This document shows positions 7,662 through 16,415 of a stretch of DNA of 64,000 nt, one piece after another. This DNA is from Psychrobacillus sp044762655. GTDB taxonomy: Bacteria > Bacillota > Bacilli > Bacillales_A > Planococcaceae. Every line of letters starts with the position of its first letter. The first letter of the stretch is position 1. The stretch lies in the NCBI RefSeq assembly GCF_044762655.1, contig NZ_JBIWER010000002.1, positions 682,001-746,000 on the forward strand, written 5' to 3'. The notes below the pieces were generated by a model. That model saw only the letters and a list, made by a program, of their open reading frames with translations, was not told the origin of the DNA and ran no database searches. The translations under genes were made by a program, and so were the position numbers.

Positions 7662-10463
7662 ATGTCGAACAATCGAACACCTTGGTCAGCTTTTTCTGGT
7701 CCTAACCTTGGTTATGTGATGGAGCAGTATGATGTATTTTTACAGTCTCCTGACGATGTAGATCCTGAATTAGTAGAGTTATTTCAGCAGTATGGTGCAC
7801 CAAAGATTCCGACTTCAATATTAGCTAGCAGCTCTGGGACACAAGAAGTAGAGCCGAATAATATAGAGAAAGTGATTCATGCAATTCAGCTTGCAGACGC
7901 AATACGCACACATGGTCACTTAACGGCTAATATTTATCCATTAAATGATGGACCAAAAGAAGATTCGAAAATCAATCTAAGTACTTATGGTTTAACGGAA
8001 CAAGATTTACGAGAAGTACCTGTTTCTTTTCTAATAAAAAATGCACCAGCAAATATTACGAATGGTTTGCAAGCAATTGAACATTTACGTTCTATGTATA
8101 CAGATAAGATTGCATTTGAAATTGCTCATATTGTCAATTCAGATGAACGTGTTTGGCTACAAGAAAAGATTGAAAATGGTGCTATAAAAGAAAAACTTTC
8201 AGCTGAAGACAAAAAACAATTACTTAAACGTTTAACACAGGTAGAAGGATTTGAAAAATTCATTCACCGTACGTTTGTAGGAGCAAAACGTTTTTCTATC
8301 GAAGGTTTAGATTCTTTAGTTGTATTAATGGATGAGTTAGTTCGTCAATCAGATTTAACAAACACAAAACAAGTTAATATTGGGATGGCTCACCGTGGTC
8401 GTTTAAATGTGCTGACACATGTTCTAAACAAGCCTTATGAAATGATGTTTGCAGAATTTGCACATGTTCCTACTGACTCATTTTTACCAAAGGATGGTTC
8501 GCTGAAACTTTCTGAGGGATGGTTTGGAGACGTAAAATATCATAAAGGAGCAAGTTATCTTTCACATTCAGGTTTAAAAGTGAAACTTGCGTATAATCCT
8601 TCGCATTTAGAAGTTGTAAGTCCAATTGTAACGGGTCAAACCCGTGCTGCACAAGAAACAACTGACGCACCTGGATACCCTATTCAGGACAAAAACGCTG
8701 CTTTTGCTATTCTTGTACATGGCGATGCTGCTTTCCCAGGACAAGGAGTAGTAACCGAAGTATTAAACTATAGTAGAGTTCGTGGATTCCAAACTGGTGG
8801 TTCAATCCATATTATTGCGAATAATATGATTGGTTTCACTACGGAACATTATGATTCTCGTTCAACTAATTATTCTTCTGATCCTGCAAAAGGGTATGAA
8901 GTACCTGTTATTCATGTAAATGCAGATGATCCAGAAGCAGTGATTGGTGTTGCAAAATTTGCACATGAATACCGCCAAAAGTTTGGAAAAGATATTGTTA
9001 TCGACTTGTTAGGCTATCGCCGCTATGGTCATAACGAAATGGATGAGCCATTAGTTACGAATCCAACAATGTACCATTCGATTCATAAGCATCCAACTGT
9101 TCGTGAATTATATGGTCAGCAATTAGTGGAAGAGAGCTTAATTGAATCTTCAGAAGTAAAAACTTTAGACGAATCGATTTTCGCTGAAATGCAACAAGCT
9201 TATGATCGTGTGAAGGAGCTTCCGCCATCCACTGTTCATGATATCGTGATACCACAAGTAGTATTAGATGGGATGCCAGAAATTCAAACTGGGGTAGAAG
9301 AAAGCAAGCTTGCCAAAATAAATGAAGAGCTACTTACTTGGCCAGCAGACTTTAGTGCATTTAAAAAGCTTGAAAAAATATTAAAACGTCGTGAAGAGCC
9401 ATTCAAAGGTAAAGGTAAAGTTGATTGGGGTCATGCTGAAACTCTTGCATTTGCAACTATTCTACAAGAAGGTAATTCTATTCGTTTGACTGGTCAGGAT
9501 GCACAACGTGGGACATTCTCTCATAGACATTTAGTGCTTCATGATGAGAAAACCGGAGCAGAATTAACACCAATTCACGCAATCAGTGATGGAAAAGCAT
9601 CTTTCGTCGTGCACAACAGTCCACTGACAGAAGCTGCAATTTTAGGGTATGAATTCGGCTATAATTTAGAAGATAATAATTCTTTAACTATTTGGGAAGC
9701 ACAATACGGCGATTTCGCTAATATGGCTCAGGTTATGTTCGATAACTTTATCAGTTCAGCGAGAGCTAAATGGGGTCTTAAATCGGGCTTGGTTATGCTA
9801 TTGCCACATGCTGCTGAAGGACAAGGTTCTGAGCACTCTAGTGCCCGTTTAGAACGTTATTTACAATTAGCAGCTGAAAATAACTGGACGGTTGCCAATC
9901 TTTCAAGTGCGGCTAACTATTTCCACATTTTACGCAGACAAGCAAAAATGTTAAAAGAAGATGCTATTCGTCCGTTAATAATTGTTTCGCCAAAATCATT
10001 ATTACGTCATCCTCTAGTTGGAGCTGATGTAGCTGATTTGAGTTCTGGTCAATTTGAAACAGTTGTTGAGCAACCAGGTTTAGGTCAACAAACAGACAAA
10101 GTAGAGAAAATTATCTTTGTTAGTGGTAAACTTGCAATAGACTTAGCAGACAAAGTAAAAGATGGTGCAGGTTTCGATCATCTTCACATAGTACGTGTTG
10201 AACAGCTTTATCCGTTCCCACAAGAAAAGATTCAAGCTATTGTGGCACGTTTCCCAAATGCGAAACAATTAGTTTGGGCTCAGGAAGAACCTCAAAACAT
10301 GGGGTCTTGGAACTTTGCTCTACCATATCTACTAGAAATAGCAGAAGATCAAGAAATTACTTATGTAGGTCGTGTGCATAGAGCAAGTCCTGCTGAAGGT
10401 GATGGAGATACGTATAAAGTAGAACAAGCACGTATTATTGAAGAAGCTTTAAAAGACTTATAA
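7662..10463 (+). CDS. odhA: 2-oxoglutarate dehydrogenase E1 component
   Basis: OdhA is the thiamin-diphosphate-dependent E1 subunit of the 2-oxoglutarate dehydrogenase complex in the TCA cycle; it decarboxylates 2-oxoglutarate and passes the succinyl group to the lipoyl arm of E2. The 933-residue length and landmarks fit: 'MAHRGRLNVLTHVLNKP', 'FHLEVV'-type SHLEVVSPIVTGQTRA, 'GDAAFPGQGVVTE', the ThDP loop region with 'YRRYGHNEMDEP', and the C-terminal transketolase-like 'GQDAQRGTFSHRH'. A strong site (TTGGAGG) precedes the ATG, and odhB follows after 31 bp. The 259 bp upstream have no other gene and presumably hold the operon promoter. Confidence 0.97.
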   Translation: MSNNRTPWSAFSGPNLGYVMEQYDVFLQSPDDVDPELVELFQQYGAPKIPTSILASSSGTQEVEPNNIEKVIHAIQLADAIRTHGHLTANIYPLNDGPKEDSKINLSTYGLTEQDLREVPVSFLIKNAPANITNGLQAIEHLRSMYTDKIAFEIAHIVNSDERVWLQEKIENGAIKEKLSAEDKKQLLKRLTQVEGFEKFIHRTFVGAKRFSIEGLDSLVVLMDELVRQSDLTNTKQVNIGMAHRGRLNVLTHVLNKPYEMMFAEFAHVPTDSFLPKDGSLKLSEGWFGDVKYHKGASYLSHSGLKVKLAYNPSHLEVVSPIVTGQTRAAQETTDAPGYPIQDKNAAFAILVHGDAAFPGQGVVTEVLNYSRVRGFQTGGSIHIIANNMIGFTTEHYDSRSTNYSSDPAKGYEVPVIHVNADDPEAVIGVAKFAHEYRQKFGKDIVIDLLGYRRYGHNEMDEPLVTNPTMYHSIHKHPTVRELYGQQLVEESLIESSEVKTLDESIFAEMQQAYDRVKELPPSTVHDIVIPQVVLDGMPEIQTGVEESKLAKINEELLTWPADFSAFKKLEKILKRREEPFKGKGKVDWGHAETLAFATILQEGNSIRLTGQDAQRGTFSHRHLVLHDEKTGAELTPIHAISDGKASFVVHNSPLTEAAILGYEFGYNLEDNNSLTIWEAQYGDFANMAQVMFDNFISSARAKWGLKSGLVMLLPHAAEGQGSEHSSARLERYLQLAAENNWTVANLSSAANYFHILRRQAKMLKEDAIRPLIIVSPKSLLRHPLVGADVADLSSGQFETVVEQPGLGQQTDKVEKIIFVSGKLAIDLADKVKDGAGFDHLHIVRVEQLYPFPQEKIQAIVARFPNAKQLVWAQEEPQNMGSWNFALPYLLEIAEDQEITYVGRVHRASPAEGDGDTYKVEQARIIEEALKDL

Positions 10464-10494
10464 GATAGGATTAGACATAGAGGAGGAAATTCAA

Positions 10495-11724
10495 GTGGCA
10501 GACATTATTGTTCCAGAATTAGCAGAATCGATTACAGAGGGTACTATTGCACAGTGGTTAAAACAACCAGGTGATACAGTTGCAAAAGGTGAGTTCATTG
10601 TTGAACTTGAAACAGATAAAGTAAACGTAGAAGTTATTTCCGAGGAAGCTGGAGTAGTTAGTGAACTTTTAGCTGCTGAAGGAGATACTGTTCAAGTAGG
10701 GCAAGTAATCGCAGTAGTTGGTGCGGGTTCAGGTGCATCTGCATCAGCTCCATCGTCACAACCGGAAGCAAAAGAAGAGGTTAAAGCTCCTGAGGCGCCT
10801 AAGGCAGCACCAGTTGCAGAAGAAACTTCAACTGAGCAAGACCGTACAATCGCTAGTCCTGCAGCGCGCAAATTAGCTCGTGAAAAAGGCATTAACTTAA
10901 GCGACATTTCACCAGTGGATCCAATGGGTCGCGTACGTGTACAAGATGTTTCAGTTCATGGCTCTGCACCAGCACCTTCAAAAGCAGTACCAGCTCCAGC
11001 GGCTAGTGCAGCTAAAGAAGATGATGGTCGTACAACTCGTGAGAAAATGTCTCGTCGTCGTCAAACAATCGCTTCTCGTTTATTAGAAGTAAGACAAAAT
11101 ACTGCAATGCTTACAACTTTCAATGAAATTGATATGACGAATGTGATGGCATTGCGTTCACGTAAAAAAGATCAATTCTTTGAAGAAAATGATGTACGTC
11201 TTGGTTTTATGTCGTTCTTCACAAAAGCTGTAGTAGCTGCACTTAAAAAATATCCATATGTAAACTCTCAAATTGATGGAACAGATATCGTGAAAAATAA
11301 CTTCTTTGATATTGGTATCGCAGTTTCTACAGAAGGTGGTCTAGTAGTTCCGATCGTTCGTGATGCAGACCGTAAAAACTTCGCAGAAATCGAAGCTAAT
11401 ATTGGAGAACTAGCTAAAAAAGCTCGTGATAACAAATTAGCACTATCTGATATGTCTGGTGGTTCTTTCACTATCACTAATGGTGGGGTATTTGGATCAT
11501 TGATGTCCACTCCTATCTTAAACGGTACGCAAGTAGGTATACTAGGGATGCACACAATCCAAAAACGTCCAATCGCTGTTGGAAATGAAGTTGAAATCCG
11601 CCCAATGATGTACATTGCATTATCTTATGACCACCGTGTTATTGATGGTAAAGATTCAGTAGGTTTCTTGAAAACAGTTAAAGAATTACTGGAAAACCCA
11701 GAAGACTTATTACTAAATAGTTAA
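10495..11724 (+). CDS. odhB: Dihydrolipoyllysine-residue succinyltransferase, E2 of 2-oxoglutarate dehydrogenase
   Basis: OdhB forms the E2 core that moves succinyl from E1 to CoA. From the N-terminus it has one lipoyl domain (about residues 1-77) with the lipoylated lysine in ETDKVNVE, an Ala/Pro/Glu-rich linker, a peripheral subunit-binding domain 'ASPAARKLAREKGINLSDI', a second Ala/Pro linker and the catalytic acyltransferase domain ending in 'SYDHRVIDGKDSVGFL', which holds the active-site His and Asp. At 409 residues it has normal length. The start is GTG, 15 nt after the beginning of an AGGAGG site. It follows odhA in one operon and is closed by a terminator. Confidence 0.97.
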   Translation: MADIIVPELAESITEGTIAQWLKQPGDTVAKGEFIVELETDKVNVEVISEEAGVVSELLAAEGDTVQVGQVIAVVGAGSGASASAPSSQPEAKEEVKAPEAPKAAPVAEETSTEQDRTIASPAARKLAREKGINLSDISPVDPMGRVRVQDVSVHGSAPAPSKAVPAPAASAAKEDDGRTTREKMSRRRQTIASRLLEVRQNTAMLTTFNEIDMTNVMALRSRKKDQFFEENDVRLGFMSFFTKAVVAALKKYPYVNSQIDGTDIVKNNFFDIGIAVSTEGGLVVPIVRDADRKNFAEIEANIGELAKKARDNKLALSDMSGGSFTITNGGVFGSLMSTPILNGTQVGILGMHTIQKRPIAVGNEVEIRPMMYIALSYDHRVIDGKDSVGFLKTVKELLENPEDLLLNS

Positions 11725-11730
11725 TATTAA

Positions 11731-11760
11731 AAGACTCCCATAATATTGGGAGTCTTTTTT
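11731..11760 (+). terminator. Intrinsic terminator of odhAB
   Basis: The 8-bp stem GACTCCCA / TGGGAGTC with loop TAATAT is followed by six T residues and starts just after the odhB stop. Confidence 0.93.
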
Positions 11761-11796
11761 GAATAATAAAATCTAGACAATAATACTACTGATTTT

Positions 11797-11925
11797 TGTT
11801 ACAGGTGGGGTACCTAGGCTAGAGCACCACCTCTCTTATGGGAAGGCAACCTAAGTTCTCCACGTCCTGCGGCAACGATTGGATAATCCATCATCCTGTT
11901 GGCCACCGCCGAAGTCGCCACCTTA
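11797..11925. repeat. GC-rich intergenic repeat-like element
   Basis: This non-coding stretch is clearly richer in GC than its surroundings. It can form hairpins (AGGTGG/CCACCT at its left end) and contains words such as ACGTCCTGCGGCAACG and GTTGGCCACCGCCGAAGTCGCC, which I recognise as typical of dispersed intergenic repeats in Bacillaceae genomes. No open frame of any length runs through it. That it is a repeat is inference from memory; a genome self-comparison would decide. Confidence 0.4.
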
Positions 11926-12055
11926 TACTATTATCCATATAGTGAGTAGTACTCTGCTATAAGAATGAGTATGGCTTATCGCTATGATAAAAAGGTTGTC
12001 CAGTTTTTTAGGAATTAACAAAGCCAATGAAAGATAAAGACTAATTATTATTGTT

Positions 12056-12200
12056 GATTGGAGCGCAGGGCAACAGGTACATGAGCTGAAGACCCTAGAC
12101 TGATCGTAGCTAAAATCTTTTTTGCGACGAGCTTGGCCAGGAGCAAGGGAAGTCGCTGAAACTATGCCTGCGAAAGCGTCCGACTGAGCGGCAATCAACC
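12056..12200. repeat. Degenerate Bacillaceae dispersed intergenic repeat
   Basis: The segment begins GATTGGAGCGCAGGGC, has AAGACCC and GCGACGAGCTTGGCCAGGAG in the middle and ends GCGAAAGCGTCCGACTGAGC followed by GGCAATCAA. This order of words matches the widespread non-coding repeat of Bacillus-like genomes (GATTGGAGCG... AAAGCGTCCG... GAGCGGAAATCAA), here diverged and shortened. It is GC-rich against its surroundings and non-coding. Its function is unknown. Confidence 0.6.
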
Positions 12201-12408
12201 GCATAGCTAGGTTTTGTTCTAAAAGGACCGGGAGTTTTTTACATGATTGCATATTTCGCAAATATACAGTTTTGAATTGGTTTGTTGCAAATTAATGAAA
12301 CTTAAATTATTTTAGAACGTACCATAATATGTAATTACTGTTTCTACTTAATGGCAGAATGTTTAATATGGGGGTTTTCATCTGATTTGGGTAAACTTTG
12401 CATTAATT

Positions 12409-12780
12409 GTGTTGATTGTGTTTGTTATAAATTCTTTATTTAAGTTACTTTTAAGAAAATCATTTAATATCGAGAAAGAAAAAAAGTCTTTTTATCCTAA
12501 CAAACATTTTAACGAATGGCATAGGAAAATTGATTGGTTTATCAGAATTACTTCCTTAATTGCATTTATATTTACTACGAACTTAATCTTTATCGAAGGT
12601 TATTCGATAAACGTTTTACTAATAACCTCTTTTTTCTACATTGGAATAGATTATTTTGTAAGGGCATTTTTTGAACGTAAATTTTCGAGGAACACAAAAC
12701 AATATATACTAACTATTAGTGAAGGGATTATAATTATGCTTGCCCTATTTATAGTCTTTAAGTTTGATTTACTAGTTTAA
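12409..12780 (+). CDS. DUF4181-like small membrane protein
   Basis: The product of about 123 residues has an N-terminal membrane helix followed by a basic patch (LLRKSFNIEKEKK), the motif 'FNEWHRKIDWFIRI', and three further hydrophobic segments; a charged 'RAFFERKFSRNTKQYIL' loop precedes the last helix. This is the layout of DUF4181 proteins of Bacillaceae, whose function is not known. The start is uncertain: GTG at 12409 has no good ribosome binding site, whereas the frame stays open to a CTG at 12382 placed about 8 nt after GGGGG. No partner gene is apparent; it lies alone in a repeat-rich, gene-poor stretch. Confidence 0.6.
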   Translation: MLIVFVINSLFKLLLRKSFNIEKEKKSFYPNKHFNEWHRKIDWFIRITSLIAFIFTTNLIFIEGYSINVLLITSFFYIGIDYFVRAFFERKFSRNTKQYILTISEGIIIMLALFIVFKFDLLV

Positions 12781-12880
12781 TGACAATTATTTTAATATCA
12801 AAAATATAAGTTGATTTTCCTTGTTTCCATTCTGCGATAAATTCTTAAATATATTAACCCTCTTTTGATGAAATGTAATT

Positions 12881-13119
12881 TCATAATAAGATCAAATTCG
12901 TCACTTGCCCATCTTCATTCCATTGATTTATGATTATTGAAAAAGGATATTGTTCAATTTCAATTTTTAAGTTCTCAACATTTTTGACATCTGGAGGTTC
13001 TTCTTTAATCTCTAAAATTATTAAGTTTCATGCTTCCGAATAGATCCTGAGTAACCTATTAAATTATTATTTAAATATAACATATATTGATAATTATAAA
13101 CCTTTACTTCATAAAATCT
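12881..13119 (-). pseudogene. Frameshifted remnant of a small gene
   Basis: On the minus strand two consecutive frames read as protein-like sequence: first (13021 to about 13115) a segment with 'KVYNYQYMLYLNNNLIG' and 'SIRKHET', then, after a frame change near 13021, about 45 residues including 'EIKEEPPDVKNVENLKIE' and 'FSIIINQWNEDGQVTNLILL' ending at a stop at 12881. No start codon with a ribosome binding site is seen. I do not recognise the family. It is the only coding-like signal in the 555-bp gap between the DUF4181 gene and ku. Confidence 0.4.
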
Positions 13120-13173
13120 TTAGCAATCTTTTCACGTTGTAGAGAATGATGATTAATTAACTGCTACAGTATT

Positions 13174-13214
13174 CGAAAAAATAACGAAGGGGTGTGACTT
13201 GGCACGGCCCCTTC
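13174..13214 (-). terminator. Hairpin with U-run on the minus strand, downstream of ku
   Basis: GAAGGGG (13186-13192) pairs with CCCCTTC (13208-13214), with an inner GTG/CAC extension. On the minus strand it is followed by TTATTTTTTC. It would end leftward transcription from ku. Confidence 0.6.
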
Positions 13215-13233
13215 ATCATAGTTTATATATGTA

Positions 13234-13261
13234 GCCTATGTTTGTCCAAGTCCGCATAGGC
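13234..13261. repeat. Inverted repeat, weak terminator or repeat fragment
   Basis: GCCTATG (13234-13240) and CATAGGC (13255-13261) form a 7-bp stem. On the plus strand GCTTTCATTTTTT follows. The minus-strand words GCGCCTATG and GGACTTGG also resemble pieces of the dispersed repeat found at 47988-48102, so it may be a repeat remnant rather than a terminator. Confidence 0.35.
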
Positions 13262-13335
13262 GCTTTCATTTTTTCTGTGTAACATAGAAGTTGCAATGAG
13301 AGATGATGCATTTAATAAAAACATGCTCATAGGAA

Positions 13336-14163
13336 CTAAGAGGTTTTTGCTTTCGGTGCTCTTTTTCTTGTCGTTGGTTTTTTCTGTTTTGTTTTATCAA
13401 GAGAAGCTTGAAGTGCAGACATTAGATCGGTCACATTTGATGGTAATTCTGTCTGTTTTTCGCTAGTCGTTACTACATGGTTTCCAGCCTTTTTCTCTTC
13501 AATCAGTTCCATTAAGTCAGTTCGATATTCGTCCGTGTATTTTTCTGGATCGAACGCTGTAGTTAATTGGTCAACTAGCATAAGCGCCGTATCAAGTTCT
13601 TTTTTTACGACCGTTTGTTCAGAAGGAATATTCGGAACATCTGCGGTACTACGAACTTCATCGGGGAAATGAATAGTTTCCATGATTAACGTTTCCTTAT
13701 AAACGCGTACAATTGCTAATTGCTCCTTTGAACGTATCATAATTTTCGCAACGCCTATTTTACCTGACTCCTGTAATGCTTCCCTTAAAAGAGAGTATGC
13801 TTTACTACCACCACTATCTGGGGCCATAAAGTAACTGCGCTCAAAGTAAATGGGATCTATTTCTTCTAATTTTACAAAATCTATTATTTCTACAGCCTTA
13901 TCCTCATTTTCTTTTTTAAGTTTTTCTAATTCTTCTACATCTAAAATAACAAATTTGTTTTTAGAGTATTCATATGCCTTGACGATATCCTCATTCTTCA
14001 CCTCTTGCTTGCAGCCTTCACATACCTTCGCATAGCTTATTGGGGTATGACATTCCTTGTGGAGCTGACGCAATTTAATATCCTTATTTTCTGTTGCTGC
14101 ATGAAGCTTTATGGGAATATTAACCAATCCAAAACTAATACTTCCTTTCCATACTGTATGCAT
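13336..14163 (-). CDS. ku: Non-homologous end-joining protein Ku
   Basis: Bacterial Ku binds DNA double-strand ends as a homodimer and recruits LigD. The 275-residue protein starts with the family signature 'MHTVWKGSISFGLVNIPIKL' and contains the core 'CHTPISYAKVCEGC', 'EEIDPIYFERSYFMAPD' and a C-terminal Lys-rich tail (TKQKKPTTRKRAPKAK) that in this family mediates DNA contact. I choose ATG 14163, which has a GGTGAG site; the preceding GTG at 14175 adds four unlikely residues. It is divergent from ligD, about 110 bp away, so the two form an NHEJ module that in spore formers is expressed in the forespore (family knowledge, not shown here). Confidence 0.95.
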   Translation of the reverse strand: MHTVWKGSISFGLVNIPIKLHAATENKDIKLRQLHKECHTPISYAKVCEGCKQEVKNEDIVKAYEYSKNKFVILDVEELEKLKKENEDKAVEIIDFVKLEEIDPIYFERSYFMAPDSGGSKAYSLLREALQESGKIGVAKIMIRSKEQLAIVRVYKETLIMETIHFPDEVRSTADVPNIPSEQTVVKKELDTALMLVDQLTTAFDPEKYTDEYRTDLMELIEEKKAGNHVVTTSEKQTELPSNVTDLMSALQASLDKTKQKKPTTRKRAPKAKTS

Positions 14164-14276
14164 TATGCTCACCACTTTTTCTTTTTCTTCTTACTATGCA
14201 ATCTTTTCTTTCTTTTATGTATCAAATGTACATCTTATATGAAAACTAAAGAAAAACAGTGGAAGTAGGAAGAAAA

Positions 14277-16112
14277 ATGTTGCCAATGCTTTTAACTGCT
14301 TCAACGGAAATCCCTGTAGGAAAAGAATGGCTGTATGAAACAAAATATGATGGGTTCCGATGCATTTTACACTGGGACAATGAGCCATTACTTAAAAGTA
14401 GAAACGGTAAATTACTAAATGATGTATTTCCGGAGATTATAAGCTACTGTCATGAAATTTATAGCGAAATCAAATCCTTTTTACCACTAACGTTGGATGG
14501 AGAGTTAGTCTATTTAATAAATAACTTTCAAAGTGACTTTTCTAAAGTGCAGGTAAGAGGTCGTATGCGAAATAAAGAGAGCATTATTAAAAATGCACAA
14601 ACATTTACCTGTCATTATGTAGCTTTTGATTTGCTGCAATATAATGGGAAGGATTTAACTAACCTTTCTTTAACTAAGCGAAAGCAGCAAATGGGGCGAC
14701 TCTTTACTAAAATTCAGCTTCCCGTTTCTATAAACTATCAGGATACAAAAAGATTGCAGTCTATTGATGTTTTTGAGGACAATACTCAATTATGGGATAA
14801 AATAATCGCAAATAATGGGGAAGGGTTAATCGCTAAACAAAAGAATAGTACATGGAATAGCGCACAGCGTACAACTACGTGGTTAAAAATAAAAAACTGG
14901 AGATATATTAGTGTCATTTTAACGAAATACGATAAAGGTAATGGTTTTTTTCACGGTGCAGTTTATCAGAATGATCTTTTAGTAGAAGTCGTAACGTTTC
15001 GTCATGGACTATCCGAAATGGAGCAAAATACATTAATGGCCATATTTCAAAAGAATGGGACAAAACTAACCAATAATATTTGGGTAATTGAACCGTCCAT
15101 TTGCGTGGAAATTGCTTGTATTGATTTTGATGGCAAAAAATTAAGGGAACCAAGGTTTCATTCGTTTAATTTGAATAAAGAAATACAGGATTGTAATTGG
15201 CAACAAATGCACAAACAGTTATATCCTTTACCACCAAGTACAAAGGTGACTCATCCAGATAAACCTATTTGGCCTGATATAGGGATACAAAAAGATGACT
15301 ACCTTTTGTACCTGCAACGAATATCTCCTTACTTTTTACCTTTTCTAAAGGATAGGCTTCTAACAATTATTCGGTTTCCACATGGAGTAACAGGAGAAAG
15401 TTTCTATCAGAAAAACAGTCCGGATTATATACCTGATTTTGTTAAGACAAAGCAAATGGACGATATTAGCTATATTATGTGTAATGATTTAGAAACCTTA
15501 CTTTGGTTAGGGAACCAACTAGCATTGGAATTTCATATTCCTTTTCAAACAGTAAATACGGAAAATCCAACCGAAATTGTATTCGACTTAGATCCGCCAT
15601 CAGTTGATGAATTTTCACTCGCTGTGGAAGCTGCTCTTCGAATGAAAGTAATATTTGATCAGTTTCAGCTTAAATCTTTTGTGAAAACCTCAGGAGGAAA
15701 AGGCATTCAACTCTATATACCACTAGTGGAAAATAGCTTCTCATATGATGAGACAGGTATTTTCACTAAATTTGTGTGTGAGTTTTTAGTGGAGCAGGAT
15801 CCGAAATGGTTCACTACGGAGAGGTTGAAAAAGAATCGAGGGAATAAATTGTATTTAGATTATGTTCAACATAAGGAAGGTAAGACGATAATCGCACCGT
15901 TTTCACCAAGGGGTAATAAGTTGGGGCTGATCGCAACCCCGCTTAAATGGGAGGAGGTTAGAGCGTCATTAAAGCCGGATATATTCTCGATTCCATTCGT
16001 AATAGATCGTATAAAAAACGAGGGGAATCCCTTTCAGGCTTTTCGAGATGATTTAGAACAAGAGAATTTTGCGATTGTATTAAAGCAATTGAAAGAACTA
16101 ATAAAAAAATGA
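14277..16112 (+). CDS. ligD: ATP-dependent DNA ligase/polymerase LigD
   Basis: The protein of about 611 residues has the ligase domain first and the archaeo-eukaryotic primase-like polymerase domain second, as in B. subtilis LigD (YkoU), and no 3'-phosphoesterase domain. The ligase nucleotidyl lysine is K23 in ETKYDGFR; downstream motifs include LDGELVY, GEGLIAKQ and WLKIKNW. The polymerase domain shows 'ESFYQKNSP', the metal-binding VFDLDPP and 'KTSGGKGIQLYIPL'. With Ku it repairs double-strand breaks. I prefer ATG 14277, where the family N-terminus begins and an AGGAAG site precedes; GTG 14259 is the alternative. Confidence 0.94.
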   Translation: MLPMLLTASTEIPVGKEWLYETKYDGFRCILHWDNEPLLKSRNGKLLNDVFPEIISYCHEIYSEIKSFLPLTLDGELVYLINNFQSDFSKVQVRGRMRNKESIIKNAQTFTCHYVAFDLLQYNGKDLTNLSLTKRKQQMGRLFTKIQLPVSINYQDTKRLQSIDVFEDNTQLWDKIIANNGEGLIAKQKNSTWNSAQRTTTWLKIKNWRYISVILTKYDKGNGFFHGAVYQNDLLVEVVTFRHGLSEMEQNTLMAIFQKNGTKLTNNIWVIEPSICVEIACIDFDGKKLREPRFHSFNLNKEIQDCNWQQMHKQLYPLPPSTKVTHPDKPIWPDIGIQKDDYLLYLQRISPYFLPFLKDRLLTIIRFPHGVTGESFYQKNSPDYIPDFVKTKQMDDISYIMCNDLETLLWLGNQLALEFHIPFQTVNTENPTEIVFDLDPPSVDEFSLAVEAALRMKVIFDQFQLKSFVKTSGGKGIQLYIPLVENSFSYDETGIFTKFVCEFLVEQDPKWFTTERLKKNRGNKLYLDYVQHKEGKTIIAPFSPRGNKLGLIATPLKWEEVRASLKPDIFSIPFVIDRIKNEGNPFQAFRDDLEQENFAIVLKQLKELIKK

Positions 16113-16166
16113 TTAATTGAAAAAAGTTGTCTTGAATCGTATACTAGTTATAAAGGACGTGGTTAA

Positions 16167-16364
16167 ATGATACATACGAATTGGGCTACAAAGCCAACTA
16201 TTAAAACAGTGACTTGTACACAAACAGATGCTAAAAAATTTCTTGTGAGCAATGTCCTTACCGTTGGAAAATCATATGAAGTTAAAAATGAAACAGAAGA
16301 ATTTATATTTGTAATTGACAACACAGGCAAAGTTGGAGGCTACTACAAAGAATATTTTCAATAA
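16167..16364 (+). CDS. Small conserved protein, DUF6501-like
   Basis: A 65-residue soluble protein with a GGACG ribosome binding site. It reads 'MIHTNWATKPTIKTVTC', then 'KSYEVKNETEEFIFVIDN', ending 'GKVGGYYKEYF'. That pattern of a small beta-rich domain is what I associate with the DUF6501 family of Bacillales; there is no known function. It is followed at once by a terminator, so it is probably transcribed alone. Confidence 0.7.
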   Translation: MIHTNWATKPTIKTVTCTQTDAKKFLVSNVLTVGKSYEVKNETEEFIFVIDNTGKVGGYYKEYFQ

Positions 16365-16393
16365 AAACCGATGATGATTTCATCGGTTTTTTT
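16364..16393 (+). terminator. Intrinsic terminator
   Basis: AACCGATGA (16366-16374) pairs with TCATCGGTT (16380-16388) over a 5-nt loop, followed by a run of T. It separates the small DUF6501-like gene from the MoxR-type gene. Confidence 0.88.
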
Positions 16394-16415
16394 CATAAGG
16401 AGACAAGAGCATAAT

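Noticed and set aside
11923..12261. 112-codon minus-strand frame in the repeat region
   Set aside because: It runs straight through the dispersed repeat, has no ribosome binding site and a composition unlike the other proteins.
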